A stretch of 26,497 nucleotides of DNA from Massilia sp. UBA2604 (lineage in GTDB: Bacteria > Pseudomonadota > Gammaproteobacteria > Burkholderiales > Burkholderiaceae_D): NCBI GenBank assembly GCA_002339265.1, contig DDKG01000342.1, positions 1 through 26,497 of the forward strand. Reading direction: 5' to 3'. The notes under the pieces were generated by a model. The model was not told where the DNA came from. It saw only the letters and a list, made by a program, of their open reading frames with translations, and did no database searches. Below, piece after piece: positions 6,906-14,631 of this stretch; positions within the stretch are counted from its first letter, which is position 1; each line of letters opens with the position of its first letter. A program made the translations under genes and the position numbers.

Positions 6906-8410
6906 ATTCACCTTACTACGTGCCGTCGGGCCGCCTGCCCGCGCAGGCGATCGTCTCGACCGTGGCCTGCCCCCTGTTCGTCGTCGCCCCGGCCTGGCTG
7001 TATGCCTGGCTGACGATCCACTCGCCGCTCGTCCTGCTCAACTGGTTTGCCATGTGCGCGTTCGCGGTCGTCATGGGCGTGGCCGCGCGTCAGGTGGCGC
7101 GCCAGGCGAAGGCGCGCAACCCCATGTGGATGGGCAGATTGGGCCTGGCGATCGGCGTCGCGGGCTGGTACGCCCACTGGGCCGCCTGGCTCGCCATCGC
7201 CGACGCGGGCAGCTTCGCTTCGCTGCTCGGCGCTCCCCAGGATATGTGGCGCTTCGGGATGCTGCTGGCGGAGAACGAAGTGCGCCACGTCGCGGGGATG
7301 CGGATCGAAGGCAGCGCGCTGGTCGCCGGCTGGATCGTCGAGTTCATCCTGTTGAGCACCCTGCCCCGCTCGCTGGCGCGCGGCGCGGCCGAAGAACCGT
7401 TCTGCGAAGTCACGAACAGCTGGGCCACGCCGTTCGAGCTGCCGCGCAAGTTCGCCTGGATCGAGGAACCCCACGTCGTCGTGCACCGGCTCGAGACCGC
7501 GCCCGGTGAACTGTTTTCGATCGTCGGCCGCGGCATCGATGCGGACGCCCCGCGCTACAGCGCGGTGACGCTGTACCGCACCGAAGGCGACCCGTTCGTC
7601 TCGATCGACAACGTCAAGATCGAACGCGACGCGAAGAAAGAAAAGAAGACCACGCGGCCAATCATCGCCTACCTGCGCCTGCCGGGCATGGATGCCGAGC
7701 AAATCATCGACGAGTGCAACGCAGCGCAGACCACAACGGAAACAGAACAAGCCCAGTCCGACCCGCCGGAGCTGGTCGACGCCATCGACCACCTCGGCGC
7801 CGGCCGCCTGGAGGAAGCGCTGGCCGGCGCCCAGCCTCATACCGCGGCCGCGGACGATCGACTACGCATCGATGCGATACGCCTGTGCGCAATGGTCAAT
7901 GCGCGCCTGCAGCGCTGGGCCGAATCGCTGCGCTACTGGAATGCCTTGTGCGACGAAGAGCCGAGCGCCTTCAACGCCCTACAAACCGGATGCTGCTGCG
8001 CCATGACGGGCGACACGGCGCGCGGCGAAGAGTGGATCGCCTGGGCGCGCGAACGCAACACCACCTCGCGCGAGATGCCCGACCCGCAGATCGTGACCAG
8101 CTTCATCTCGGCCCTGACCCAGTCGGGCCAGGCGGCGCGGGCGATGCCGTATCTCGAGCAGATGCGCGCAATCTATACGGGCCTGGGCTGCACCGATGCC
8201 ACCTTCCTGTTCGTGCGCCGGGTCCCCCTGTTCGGCACCTTCCTGCAAAACAGCCTGCCCATCGTCCATGCCGTGCTGGGCGGGGAAGAAGCACGCGCCT
8301 GGTATAGCGCGATGCAGACGCATCTCGACGAACCGGGAAAAGACGCGCTGAACGCCTGGCTGGAAGAAAATTTTGCCACGATGACATCACCGACGCCGGC
8401 CCCGGTTTGA
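6902..8410 (+). CDS. Inner-membrane protein with helical-repeat (TPR-like) C-terminus, T6SS-linked
   Basis: The product is 502 aa, family not recognised. Four hydrophobic segments are visible at about residues 16-37, 42-62, 80-100 and 138-156. A soluble region follows (about 160-280) with a basic cluster DAKKEKKTTR near residue 243. The C-terminal part (about 290-490) is Ala-rich and helical, with repeating patterns such as LEEALAGAQ, WAESLRYWNAL and AARAMPYLEQM that suggest TPR-type repeats. The start ATG overlaps the previous stop by 4 nt, so the two proteins are probably made together. Its position at the end of the tssK-PAAR operon suggests a membrane partner of the ketosynthase-like protein. 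A cluster of three Cys (residues 364-366, CCC) is unusual. Topology is prediction by eye. Confidence 0.6.
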   Translation: MNSPYYVPSGRLPAQAIVSTVACPLFVVAPAWLYAWLTIHSPLVLLNWFAMCAFAVVMGVAARQVARQAKARNPMWMGRLGLAIGVAGWYAHWAAWLAIADAGSFASLLGAPQDMWRFGMLLAENEVRHVAGMRIEGSALVAGWIVEFILLSTLPRSLARGAAEEPFCEVTNSWATPFELPRKFAWIEEPHVVVHRLETAPGELFSIVGRGIDADAPRYSAVTLYRTEGDPFVSIDNVKIERDAKKEKKTTRPIIAYLRLPGMDAEQIIDECNAAQTTTETEQAQSDPPELVDAIDHLGAGRLEEALAGAQPHTAAADDRLRIDAIRLCAMVNARLQRWAESLRYWNALCDEEPSAFNALQTGCCCAMTGDTARGEEWIAWARERNTTSREMPDPQIVTSFISALTQSGQAARAMPYLEQMRAIYTGLGCTDATFLFVRRVPLFGTFLQNSLPIVHAVLGGEEARAWYSAMQTHLDEPGKDALNAWLEENFATMTSPTPAPV

Positions 8411-8518
8411 AAATAGCGGCAAATCCGCGACACTCAACCATATCGTGCAATGCTTTTGGGCAACTAAACCACCGTCTAGCGTATGATGGATGACCTACAA
8501 CGAACACCCTGACGCGGT

Positions 8519-9268
8519 ATGAAAACGGATATGGCACACCTGGACGTGACGCTCGAAGACGTCATCGAGGCGGCCGACACCCTCCAGAACGACAAGCAGC
8601 CGGTCACGATCGAGGCGGTGCGCCGCCTGGTCGGCGCCGGCTCGACCAAGACCATCCACCAGCACCTGGCCACCTGGCGCGCCAGCCACGCCAGGCCGAT
8701 TGAGGCGCCGAAGGCCGAGATGCCGCCCGAGCTGCTCGCCGAGCTGAGCCGTTGGGCCCAGCAGTATGCGCAGGATGCCGGCGCCGGCATGCGCGACGCG
8801 CTGGCGCGCGCCGAGAGCGATATGGATGCGCTGCTCGCGGCCGGTAATGAACTCGAAGCCGAACGCGACAGCCTGAATTCCGAGCTGAGCGATGCGCGCG
8901 TCGCGCGCGAGCAGGCCCAGCTGATCGCGGACGAGCGCAACGAAGAAATCGAACGCCTGACGGCCGAGCTGCGCAATGCGCGCCAGATCGCCGCCGACGC
9001 CCTGGTCGGCAAGGCCAAGGATCAACTGGCGATCGACGGCAAGGATGCCCAGCTGGCCGACCTGCGCCAGCAGCTCGAGCGCAACGTGGCGGCCACCGCG
9101 GGCGAATCGGATGCGCGCCTGCGCGCCCAGATGGAACTGGTCGGCGTCACGACCGAGCGCGACAACCTGGCGGCCGAGGTCAAGGAATTGCGCACCACGC
9201 TCGACAACTCGCGCACCGAACGCAGCAATCTGCGCGCCGAACTCGAAACACTGCGCGCACGCAAATAA
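8519..9268 (+). CDS. KfrA-like DNA-binding coiled-coil protein
   Basis: The product is 249 aa. Residues about 10-58 match the KfrA N-terminal helix-turn-helix domain: TLEDVIEAADTL, then PVTIEAVRRLVGAGSTKTIH and HLATWR. From about residue 95 to the end the protein is an almost unbroken coiled coil rich in Glu, Ala, Arg and Leu. KfrA is known from broad-host-range plasmids, where it binds DNA and forms filaments that stabilise the plasmid; chromosomal homologues are less well understood. No plasmid genes are adjacent. The start could be the ATG at 8519 or the one at 8531; neither has a strong ribosome-binding site. A possible -10 box TATGAT lies at 8482-8487 without a clear -35. It converges on mqo. 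Confidence 0.8.
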   Translation: MKTDMAHLDVTLEDVIEAADTLQNDKQPVTIEAVRRLVGAGSTKTIHQHLATWRASHARPIEAPKAEMPPELLAELSRWAQQYAQDAGAGMRDALARAESDMDALLAAGNELEAERDSLNSELSDARVAREQAQLIADERNEEIERLTAELRNARQIAADALVGKAKDQLAIDGKDAQLADLRQQLERNVAATAGESDARLRAQMELVGVTTERDNLAAEVKELRTTLDNSRTERSNLRAELETLRARK

Positions 9269-9285
9269 GAAAAAATAGTTGGCAC

Positions 9286-9382
9286 AAAAACGTCGTCCCC
9301 GCGGAGGCGGGGACCCAAGTTTGCAAGCGTTTCGACAGCTCTTGCAACCTTGGGTCCCCGCCTTCGCGGGGACGACGTTTTT
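9286..9382. repeat. 97-nt inverted repeat (paired GTCCCCGC palindromes), possible bidirectional terminator
   Basis: Two 42-nt arms (9286-9327 and 9341-9382) are inverted copies with two mismatches, around a 13-nt loop. Each arm contains a smaller palindrome: GTCCCCGC-GGAG-GCGGGGAC at 9295-9314 and GTCCCCGC-CTTC-GCGGGGAC at 9354-9373. The arms are bordered by AAAAA on the left and TTTTT on the right, so a transcript from either converging gene (the KfrA-like gene and mqo) would form a strong hairpin followed by U residues. This is the form expected of an intrinsic terminator. The internal layout also resembles paired REP-type or dRS3-type intergenic repeats. Confidence 0.8.
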
Positions 9383-9413
9383 ATTGCAGCGAACTCAGTC
9401 GCTGTCTACACCA

Positions 9414-11003
9414 TTACTCCTGCGTTGCCGCCGGCACATCCAGCGTGAACGCCTTCAGGCCCAGCGCAGCGCTGCTCTGCTGGCGGATCTCGTTGGCGAA
9501 GGCCGGGTCGTCGTTCAGGTGACGGCCGTACGAAGGAATCATCTCGTGCATCTTGGCTTGCCATGCCGGCGTTTCCAGCTTGTCGCGGAAGGCCGAGGCC
9601 TTGAGCACCTTGAGCATGATCGGCGCGGCGGTCGAGGCGCCTGGCGAAGCGCCCAGCAGGGCGGTGACGGAGCCGTCAGCCGAGGCCACGACTTCGGTGC
9701 CGAACTGCAGCAGGCCACCCTTCTTCGGGTCGTCCTTGACGATCTGGACGCGCTGGCCGGCGTTGACCAGCTCCCAGTCTTCCATCTTCGCTTCCGGGAA
9801 GTATTCACGCAGCGTGGCCACGCGGTCTTCCTGCGAGTTCATCACCTGCTCGACCAGGTACTTGGTCAGCGGGATGTTGTCGATGCCGGCCTGCACCATC
9901 GGACGCACGTTGCCGGTGCCGATCGAGGCCGGCAGGTCGACCCACGAACCGTTCTTGAGGAACTTGGTCGAGAAGGTCGCGAACGGTCCGAACAGCAGGG
10001 CTTTCTTGCCGTCGATGATGCGGGTGTCGAGGTGAGGCACCGACATCGGCGGCGAACCGACCGACGCCTTACCGTACACCTTGGCGTGGTGCGCTTCGAT
10101 CAGCGCCTGGTTGGTGGTCACCAGCCATTGGCCGCCGACCGGGACGCCACCGTAGCCCTTGGCTTCAGGAATGCCGGTCTTTTCCAGCAACGGCAGCGCG
10201 CCGCCGCCGGCGCCGATGAACACGAACTTCGCGCTCACGGTCTTGAGCTTGTTGTCCGCCAGGTTCTTGACGGTCACGTTCCACAGGCCATCCTTGCCGC
10301 GCTTGATGTCTTCGACCTGGCTGCGCAGGTTCAGGGTCATGCCATGGGTGCCGGTCAGGTGCTTGACCATGCTGCGGGTCAGGGTGCCGTAGTTGACGTC
10401 GGTACCGATGTCCATGCGGGTCGCAGCCACCTTCTGGTTGGCGTCACGGCCGTTCATGACCAGCGGCGCCCACTTGCGGATCGTCTCGTGGTCTTCGGTG
10501 TACAGCATGCCCTTGAACAGGTTTTCCTTTTGCAGCGCGGCGTAGCGCTTGCGCAGGTAGTTGATGTTGTCGTCACCCCAGACAAAGGCCATGTGCGGCA
10601 CGTTGTTGATGAAGGTGTTCGGCGCGCCCAGGTATTCCTTCTTGACCTGGTAGGCCCAGAACTGCTTCGAGATCTCGAACTGTTCGTTGATGTCGACGGC
10701 CTTCTTGGTGTCGATGGTGCCGTCCGGCATTTCGGGCGTGTAGTTCAGCTCGGCGAAACCGGAGTGACCGGTGCCGGCATTGTTCATGGCGTCGGAACTT
10801 TCGGCCGAGACCGAATCCATGCGCTCGAACATTTCGATCGTGAGTTCCGGATCGAGTTCCTTGAGCATGGTGCCCAGGGTGGCGCTCATGACGCCGGCGC
10901 CGATCAGGACGACGTCGACCGGCTTGTCATTGGAAGGAGCGGGTGCCTTGCTGCACGATGCAACGATGAAGCAAGAAAGGACAACTAGAAGCGAGGTACG
11001 CAT
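9414..11003 (-). CDS. mqo: Malate:quinone oxidoreductase, with putative lipoprotein signal
   Basis: The product is 529 aa. It oxidises malate to oxaloacetate at the membrane and passes electrons to quinone, a TCA-cycle step that bypasses NAD-dependent malate dehydrogenase. The FAD-binding motif is at residues 30-46 (DVVLIGAGVMSATLGTM), and family signatures include NNAGTGHSGFAELNYTP, KVAATRMDIGTDVNYG and ASPGASTAAPIMLKVL. The N-terminus MRTSLLVVLSCFIVASC fits a signal peptide with a lipobox (V-A-S-C17) followed by a Pro/Ala/Ser linker. E. coli Mqo also has a signal-like N-terminus, but I know of no established lipoprotein form. The ATG at 11003 is supported by AGGTGA about eight bases upstream. 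The frame is open further upstream, but that part does not look like protein of this family. Confidence 0.95.
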   Translation of the reverse strand: MRTSLLVVLSCFIVASCSKAPAPSNDKPVDVVLIGAGVMSATLGTMLKELDPELTIEMFERMDSVSAESSDAMNNAGTGHSGFAELNYTPEMPDGTIDTKKAVDINEQFEISKQFWAYQVKKEYLGAPNTFINNVPHMAFVWGDDNINYLRKRYAALQKENLFKGMLYTEDHETIRKWAPLVMNGRDANQKVAATRMDIGTDVNYGTLTRSMVKHLTGTHGMTLNLRSQVEDIKRGKDGLWNVTVKNLADNKLKTVSAKFVFIGAGGGALPLLEKTGIPEAKGYGGVPVGGQWLVTTNQALIEAHHAKVYGKASVGSPPMSVPHLDTRIIDGKKALLFGPFATFSTKFLKNGSWVDLPASIGTGNVRPMVQAGIDNIPLTKYLVEQVMNSQEDRVATLREYFPEAKMEDWELVNAGQRVQIVKDDPKKGGLLQFGTEVVASADGSVTALLGASPGASTAAPIMLKVLKASAFRDKLETPAWQAKMHEMIPSYGRHLNDDPAFANEIRQQSSAALGLKAFTLDVPAATQE

Positions 11004-11311
11004 ACGAGTATCACCTGAAAAATGTTTGCGATGGCCTGGCATGCAATCAGATTTAAAAAGTTCAACGGCTCGGTAAAGGAATCTTTCCACACCGCCTGCT
11101 GGCGGCATCGAAGCACCGATAAGGAACGGGTTGTCGGGACCTGTCGCGGTCATTAAAAACAGCAACAAAACTCGGCAACCGACGCAGTGCGAAGGCGAGG
11201 CAACGGTGAACTGGATGACAGTCAGACCGGCCTTGCAGGCAACACGGATATGACGCGCTGACATGGGTTGTCAGGCAGGCCAGTCGATATCCCTGGCGTC
11301 CATTGAGCGGG

Positions 11312-11329
11312 AAGTCCTATAGAGGACTT
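11312..11329. promoter_or_regulatory. 18-bp perfect dyad, candidate operator in the mqo leader
   Basis: AAGTCCTATAGAGGACTT has perfect 7-bp arms (AAGTCCT/AGGACTT) around four bases. It lies just downstream, on the minus strand, of a -10-like TATACT at 11335-11340, so a bound protein would cover the start of a transcript. The regulator is unknown. Confidence 0.4.
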
Positions 11330-11406
11330 GGCGGAGTATAGCCCAAACAAATCGGGCTTGCTCGGGCCACTGTCGGTAAACGTGGCCCTCTCAGTATTCG
11401 ACCTGT

Positions 11407-11436
11407 GGCGGCCTCAGTAGTAGTACCGAGGCCGCC
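11407..11436 (-). terminator. Stem-loop downstream of the GGDEF/EAL gene, possible terminator
   Basis: GGCGGCCTC (11407-11415) pairs perfectly with GAGGCCGCC (11428-11436) around 12 bases. It lies about 50 nt after the stop codon of the GGDEF/EAL gene. No T run follows on that strand, so if it ends transcription it is not a classical intrinsic terminator. Confidence 0.4.
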
Positions 11437-11487
11437 TCCGTGGATCGGCATGATGCGGCGGCAATATGCATCGTCGGCGACGACAGG

Positions 11488-13590
11488 CTACAGTCCAGCC
11501 ATGTCCCGGTCGAGCTGCATTACCCGGTTCTCGGCCGCTTCCGGCCGCCCGAACAGATAGCCCTGGAAGTGCGAGCAGCCTTCTTCCATCAGGCGCCGCA
11601 ACTGCTCTTCGGTCTCCACGCCCTCGGCGGTGGTTTCGATCAGCAGGCTGCTGGAGAGGCCGGTGATGGCGCGGATGATCGCCATCGCTTCCCGGCTTTG
11701 CCCGATCTCTTGCACGAATGACTTGTCGATCTTGATCTTGTCGAAGGGGAAGGAGCGCAGATAGCTCAGCGACGAGTAGCCGGTGCCGAAATCGTCGAGC
11801 GAAATGCGCACGCCCAGCGTCTTCAAGGCCTTCAGGGTGCGGATATTGCCATCGCTATTGTCGAGCAACACCGACTCGGTGATCTCGAGTTCCAGCCGCT
11901 CGGCCGCGAGGCCGGAGTCGGCCAGCGCCAGCGCCACCATGCTGACCAGTTCGCTGCTCTTGAACTGGATCGGCGACAGGTTGACGGCGATCGTTTCGCC
12001 ATTGGTCCAGGTCGCCGCTTCCTGGCAGGCGAGGTTGAGCGCACGGGCGCCGAGTTCGTGGATCAGGCCGGTTTCTTCGGCGATCGGAATGAAGTCGATC
12101 GGGGGTACCGGACCGCGTTCCGGATGCTGCCAGCGGATCAGCGCTTCGTAGCCCGAGATGCGGTTGCCGGCCTTCTCGACGATCGGCTGATAGTGCATCT
12201 GCAGTTCGCCGCGGTGCAGCGCGCGGCGCAGGTCGATCTCGATCTGGCGCCGCACCCGCGCCGCCGCTTCCATGGCGGGATGGAATACCTCATGGCGGTT
12301 GCGGCCGTTGCGCTTGGCTTCATACAAGGCCATGTCCGAGTGCTGCAGCAATTGCTCGGCCGTGCTGCCGGACGGGGTGGACAAGGCGATGCCGACGCTG
12401 ATGCCCACCGCGAAGCTGTGGCCGTCGATCGAGAAGGCCGGCGCCACCGCGTCGATCAGGCGTTGCGCGGCCTGCTGGGCTTCTTCCAGGCGCTTGACGC
12501 GCGGCAGGACCACGGCGAACTCGTCGCCGCCCAGGCGCGCCAGCGTGTCCTGGTCGCGCAGGCATTTGCGCAGGCGGCTGGCCAGCATGAGCAGAATCTT
12601 GTCGCCGAAGCCGTGGCCATAGGCGTCGTTGATGTTCTTGAAATTGTCCAGGTCGAGGCACAGGATGCCGACGCCGGAGCCATCCTCCGCGCCGAGCGCG
12701 AGCGCGGTCTTGAGGCGCTCGTTGAACAGGTTGCGGTTGGGCAGGTTGGTCAAGCCGTCGTGCTGCGCCATGTGGTGGATCTGCGCATAGGCGGCCAGCT
12801 CGTCGGTCACGTCTTCGGTGATGATGAGCACGTAATCGCCCTCGCCGTGGGGCTGCTTGCCCGGCACCGTGCGGCTGCGCAGGCTGCGCGGGCCCACCGA
12901 GGTCTCCACCAGCACCGCGTCGTCCAGGCCGACCCTGGTCGGCGCCGCGTGCGCCGTCTGGCGCTCGATATAGTTGGCCACGCCCGGGCTCAGGCAATCG
13001 CCGACGGCCAGGCCCTTGAGGTCGACATAGGCCTGGGAGAACAGGCGCTGCGCCTGCTGGTTGGCCAGCAGGATGGTGCGCGATGCGACGTCCAGCACCA
13101 GCACGCTGGCGGGGATGTTGGCGATCACCGAGTCGAGGAAATCCGACAGCGAGGCCATCTGGCGGCTATAGGCTTCGGCCAGCTCCTTGGCCTCGACCAG
13201 CTTGCGCCGCTGCTGGTGGCGCTCGGTGATGTCGCGCGTGATCTTGGCAAAGCCGACCAGGACGCCGTCGTCGTTGCGGATGGCGTCGATCACGACGTGG
13301 GCCCAGAACACGCTGCCATCCTTGCGCACGCGCCAGCCCTGGTCCTCGAAGCGGCCGGTGCGGGTGGCGATCTCGAGGTTCGTGTCGGGCAGGCCGGCAT
13401 CGCGGTCCTCGGCGCCGTAGAAGCACGCGTAGTGGCGGCCGACGATCTCGCCGGCGGTATAGCCCTTGGCGCGCTGGGCGCCGGCGTTCCAGCTGGAGAC
13501 GACGCCGGCGGGCGTGAGCATGTAGATGGCATAGTCGACCACGCCCTGGACGAGCAGGCGGTACATGAGGTCGGGGTTCTCGGTGTTCAT
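11488..13590 (-). CDS. PAS-PAS-GGDEF-EAL cyclic-di-GMP turnover protein
   Basis: The product is 700 aa with no membrane segment. A first PAS domain covers about residues 8-125 (DYAIYMLTPAGVVSSWNAGA at 19-38, then RVRKDGSVFWAHVV and ITRDITER). A second PAS-like region covers about 147-262. The GGDEF domain follows (about 270-435) with an intact GGDEF at 354-358 and an RDQD inhibitory-site motif at 345-348. The EAL domain (about 450-695) has EAL at 482-484, NLSP at 537-540, DDFGTGYSS at 599-607 and AEGVET at 655-660. Both catalytic halves therefore look active, and net direction (synthesis or breakdown of c-di-GMP) cannot be predicted. The PAS domains suggest redox or small-ligand sensing. No good ribosome-binding site precedes the ATG at 13590. 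Confidence 0.93.
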   Translation of the reverse strand: MNTENPDLMYRLLVQGVVDYAIYMLTPAGVVSSWNAGAQRAKGYTAGEIVGRHYACFYGAEDRDAGLPDTNLEIATRTGRFEDQGWRVRKDGSVFWAHVVIDAIRNDDGVLVGFAKITRDITERHQQRRKLVEAKELAEAYSRQMASLSDFLDSVIANIPASVLVLDVASRTILLANQQAQRLFSQAYVDLKGLAVGDCLSPGVANYIERQTAHAAPTRVGLDDAVLVETSVGPRSLRSRTVPGKQPHGEGDYVLIITEDVTDELAAYAQIHHMAQHDGLTNLPNRNLFNERLKTALALGAEDGSGVGILCLDLDNFKNINDAYGHGFGDKILLMLASRLRKCLRDQDTLARLGGDEFAVVLPRVKRLEEAQQAAQRLIDAVAPAFSIDGHSFAVGISVGIALSTPSGSTAEQLLQHSDMALYEAKRNGRNRHEVFHPAMEAAARVRRQIEIDLRRALHRGELQMHYQPIVEKAGNRISGYEALIRWQHPERGPVPPIDFIPIAEETGLIHELGARALNLACQEAATWTNGETIAVNLSPIQFKSSELVSMVALALADSGLAAERLELEITESVLLDNSDGNIRTLKALKTLGVRISLDDFGTGYSSLSYLRSFPFDKIKIDKSFVQEIGQSREAMAIIRAITGLSSSLLIETTAEGVETEEQLRRLMEEGCSHFQGYLFGRPEAAENRVMQLDRDMAGL

Positions 13591-13681
13591 GGAGGTGAAA
13601 ATGGAAATCGGAGCACCGGACAGACGCGGTGCGGCGTCCCTGACCGCGGGAAGATGCAGACTGCGGTCGATCAGGAACCCG

Positions 13682-13712
13682 ACTATACAGGAATTAGTTC
13701 TTTTTAGAACTA
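13682..13712 (-). promoter_or_regulatory. Candidate promoter and dyad operator of the GGDEF/EAL gene
   Basis: On the minus strand TATAGT (13682-13687) is a good -10 sequence about 90 nt before the start codon. Just upstream is the perfect dyad TAGTTCTTTTTAGAACTA (13695-13712; 7-bp arms, 4-nt centre), which would cover the -35 position. The hexamer at the right spacing is weak, so a regulator bound at the dyad may be needed. The same dyad could instead act as a weak terminator for the AraC gene that ends at 13750. Confidence 0.4.
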
Positions 13713-13749
13713 TCCTTGGTGTGCGAGCAATACGGAACGGCTCAGCTTT

Positions 13750-14625
13750 TCAAGCGCGCATGTCCAGTCGCCATGCCGCCGGCGTCGCGCCGGTCATCCT
13801 GCGGAAGGTCCGGCCGAAGTGCACCGCGTCGGCAAAGCCGGTGGCGACGGCGACGTCCTCCAGGCAGCCGTTGGTGTTGAGCAGCAAGTGCTTGGCGCGC
13901 TCGACACGCGCCTGCAGCTGCCATTGATACGGCGCCATGCCGGTCGACGCCTTGAAGGCGCGGGAGTAGTGCGATTGCGACAGGCCGGCCAGCTCCGCGA
14001 GGGTCGCGAGTTCGACTCGCGCCGGCATCTTCGCCTCGAGATAGCCCAGCGCATCCCTGAGCTGGATCGGCGAGAGCCGGGACGCGCTGCCCTTGATGAT
14101 CCTGGGCCGTTCGAACAGCCGCGCCCCGATCGCCGCCGCCAGCGAGTCGCCGTACAGCTGGGCGGTGGGATCGGGGTCGCCGATCGCGTCCGTCAGCAAC
14201 CTGATCAAGGTCCACACCCTGTCGTCCGAAAAGCGCAGTCGGGGCACGTCCATCGGCCCCGGCGAATCGGACATGCCCAGGCGTTCCTGCAGCATGGCAG
14301 CGTCGAAGCTGATCGCCGCGCACTTCAGGTAGCGGGCATCCTCCGCATACCCCCACAGCGGCATCTCCGCCGGCGCGAAATACATGGGCCGCGGCGTATA
14401 GGGATGGGGATTGGGGACGTCGGGGGCCGACCTGGGCTCGGCGTAACCCCGTCCAACCTCTTCGAGCTTGGTGCCAAGCCGGATCGATTCTTCATGGTGC
14501 TTCAGCTGAACCAGGATCCGGCCGGTGCAGGTGTACTCGATCAGCTCGACGTTGACGCCGTTCCAGCGACGACTCGCGGTCGTCAGCATGGTCACGTTCT
14601 CGGGCAGTTCGCGTGCGTTCGACAT
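13750..14625 (-). CDS. AraC-family transcriptional regulator (copy 1)
   Basis: The product is 291 aa. The C-terminal 100 residues form the two helix-turn-helix AraC domain: LATLAELAGLSQSHYSRAFK (about 205-224) and the second half with ATGFADAVHFGRTFRRMTG (about 261-279). The N-terminal 180 residues are the ligand or dimer part and are not assigned by me to a named family. It starts 6 nt after the pirin stop codon and lacks its own clear ribosome-binding site, which suggests coupled translation. It is about three-quarters identical, without gaps, to the regulator at 15574-16449, so the two are duplicates flanking the pirin gene. AraC regulators next to pirin genes are common; the ligand here is unknown. 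Confidence 0.92.
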   Translation of the reverse strand: MSNARELPENVTMLTTASRRWNGVNVELIEYTCTGRILVQLKHHEESIRLGTKLEEVGRGYAEPRSAPDVPNPHPYTPRPMYFAPAEMPLWGYAEDARYLKCAAISFDAAMLQERLGMSDSPGPMDVPRLRFSDDRVWTLIRLLTDAIGDPDPTAQLYGDSLAAAIGARLFERPRIIKGSASRLSPIQLRDALGYLEAKMPARVELATLAELAGLSQSHYSRAFKASTGMAPYQWQLQARVERAKHLLLNTNGCLEDVAVATGFADAVHFGRTFRRMTGATPAAWRLDMRA

Positions 14626-14631
14626 ACGCGA

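Larger units (their letters stand above)
11004..11487. other. 484-nt non-coding stretch between mqo and the GGDEF/EAL gene
   Basis: Both flanking genes are on the minus strand. The stretch should contain the mqo promoter and the end of the GGDEF/EAL transcript. A -10-like TATACT lies on the minus strand at 11335-11340, without a clear -35, directly before the dyad at 11312-11329; if used, the mqo leader would exceed 300 nt. A second small stem (GGGCCAC at 11364-11370 with GTGGCCC at 11382-11388) is also present. I see no gene, RNA gene or riboswitch that I can support. Confidence 0.5.

Noticed and set aside
11004..11264. Upstream extension of mqo
   Set aside because: In frame but unlike any Mqo; the ATG at 11003 has a ribosome-binding site and begins a signal peptide.
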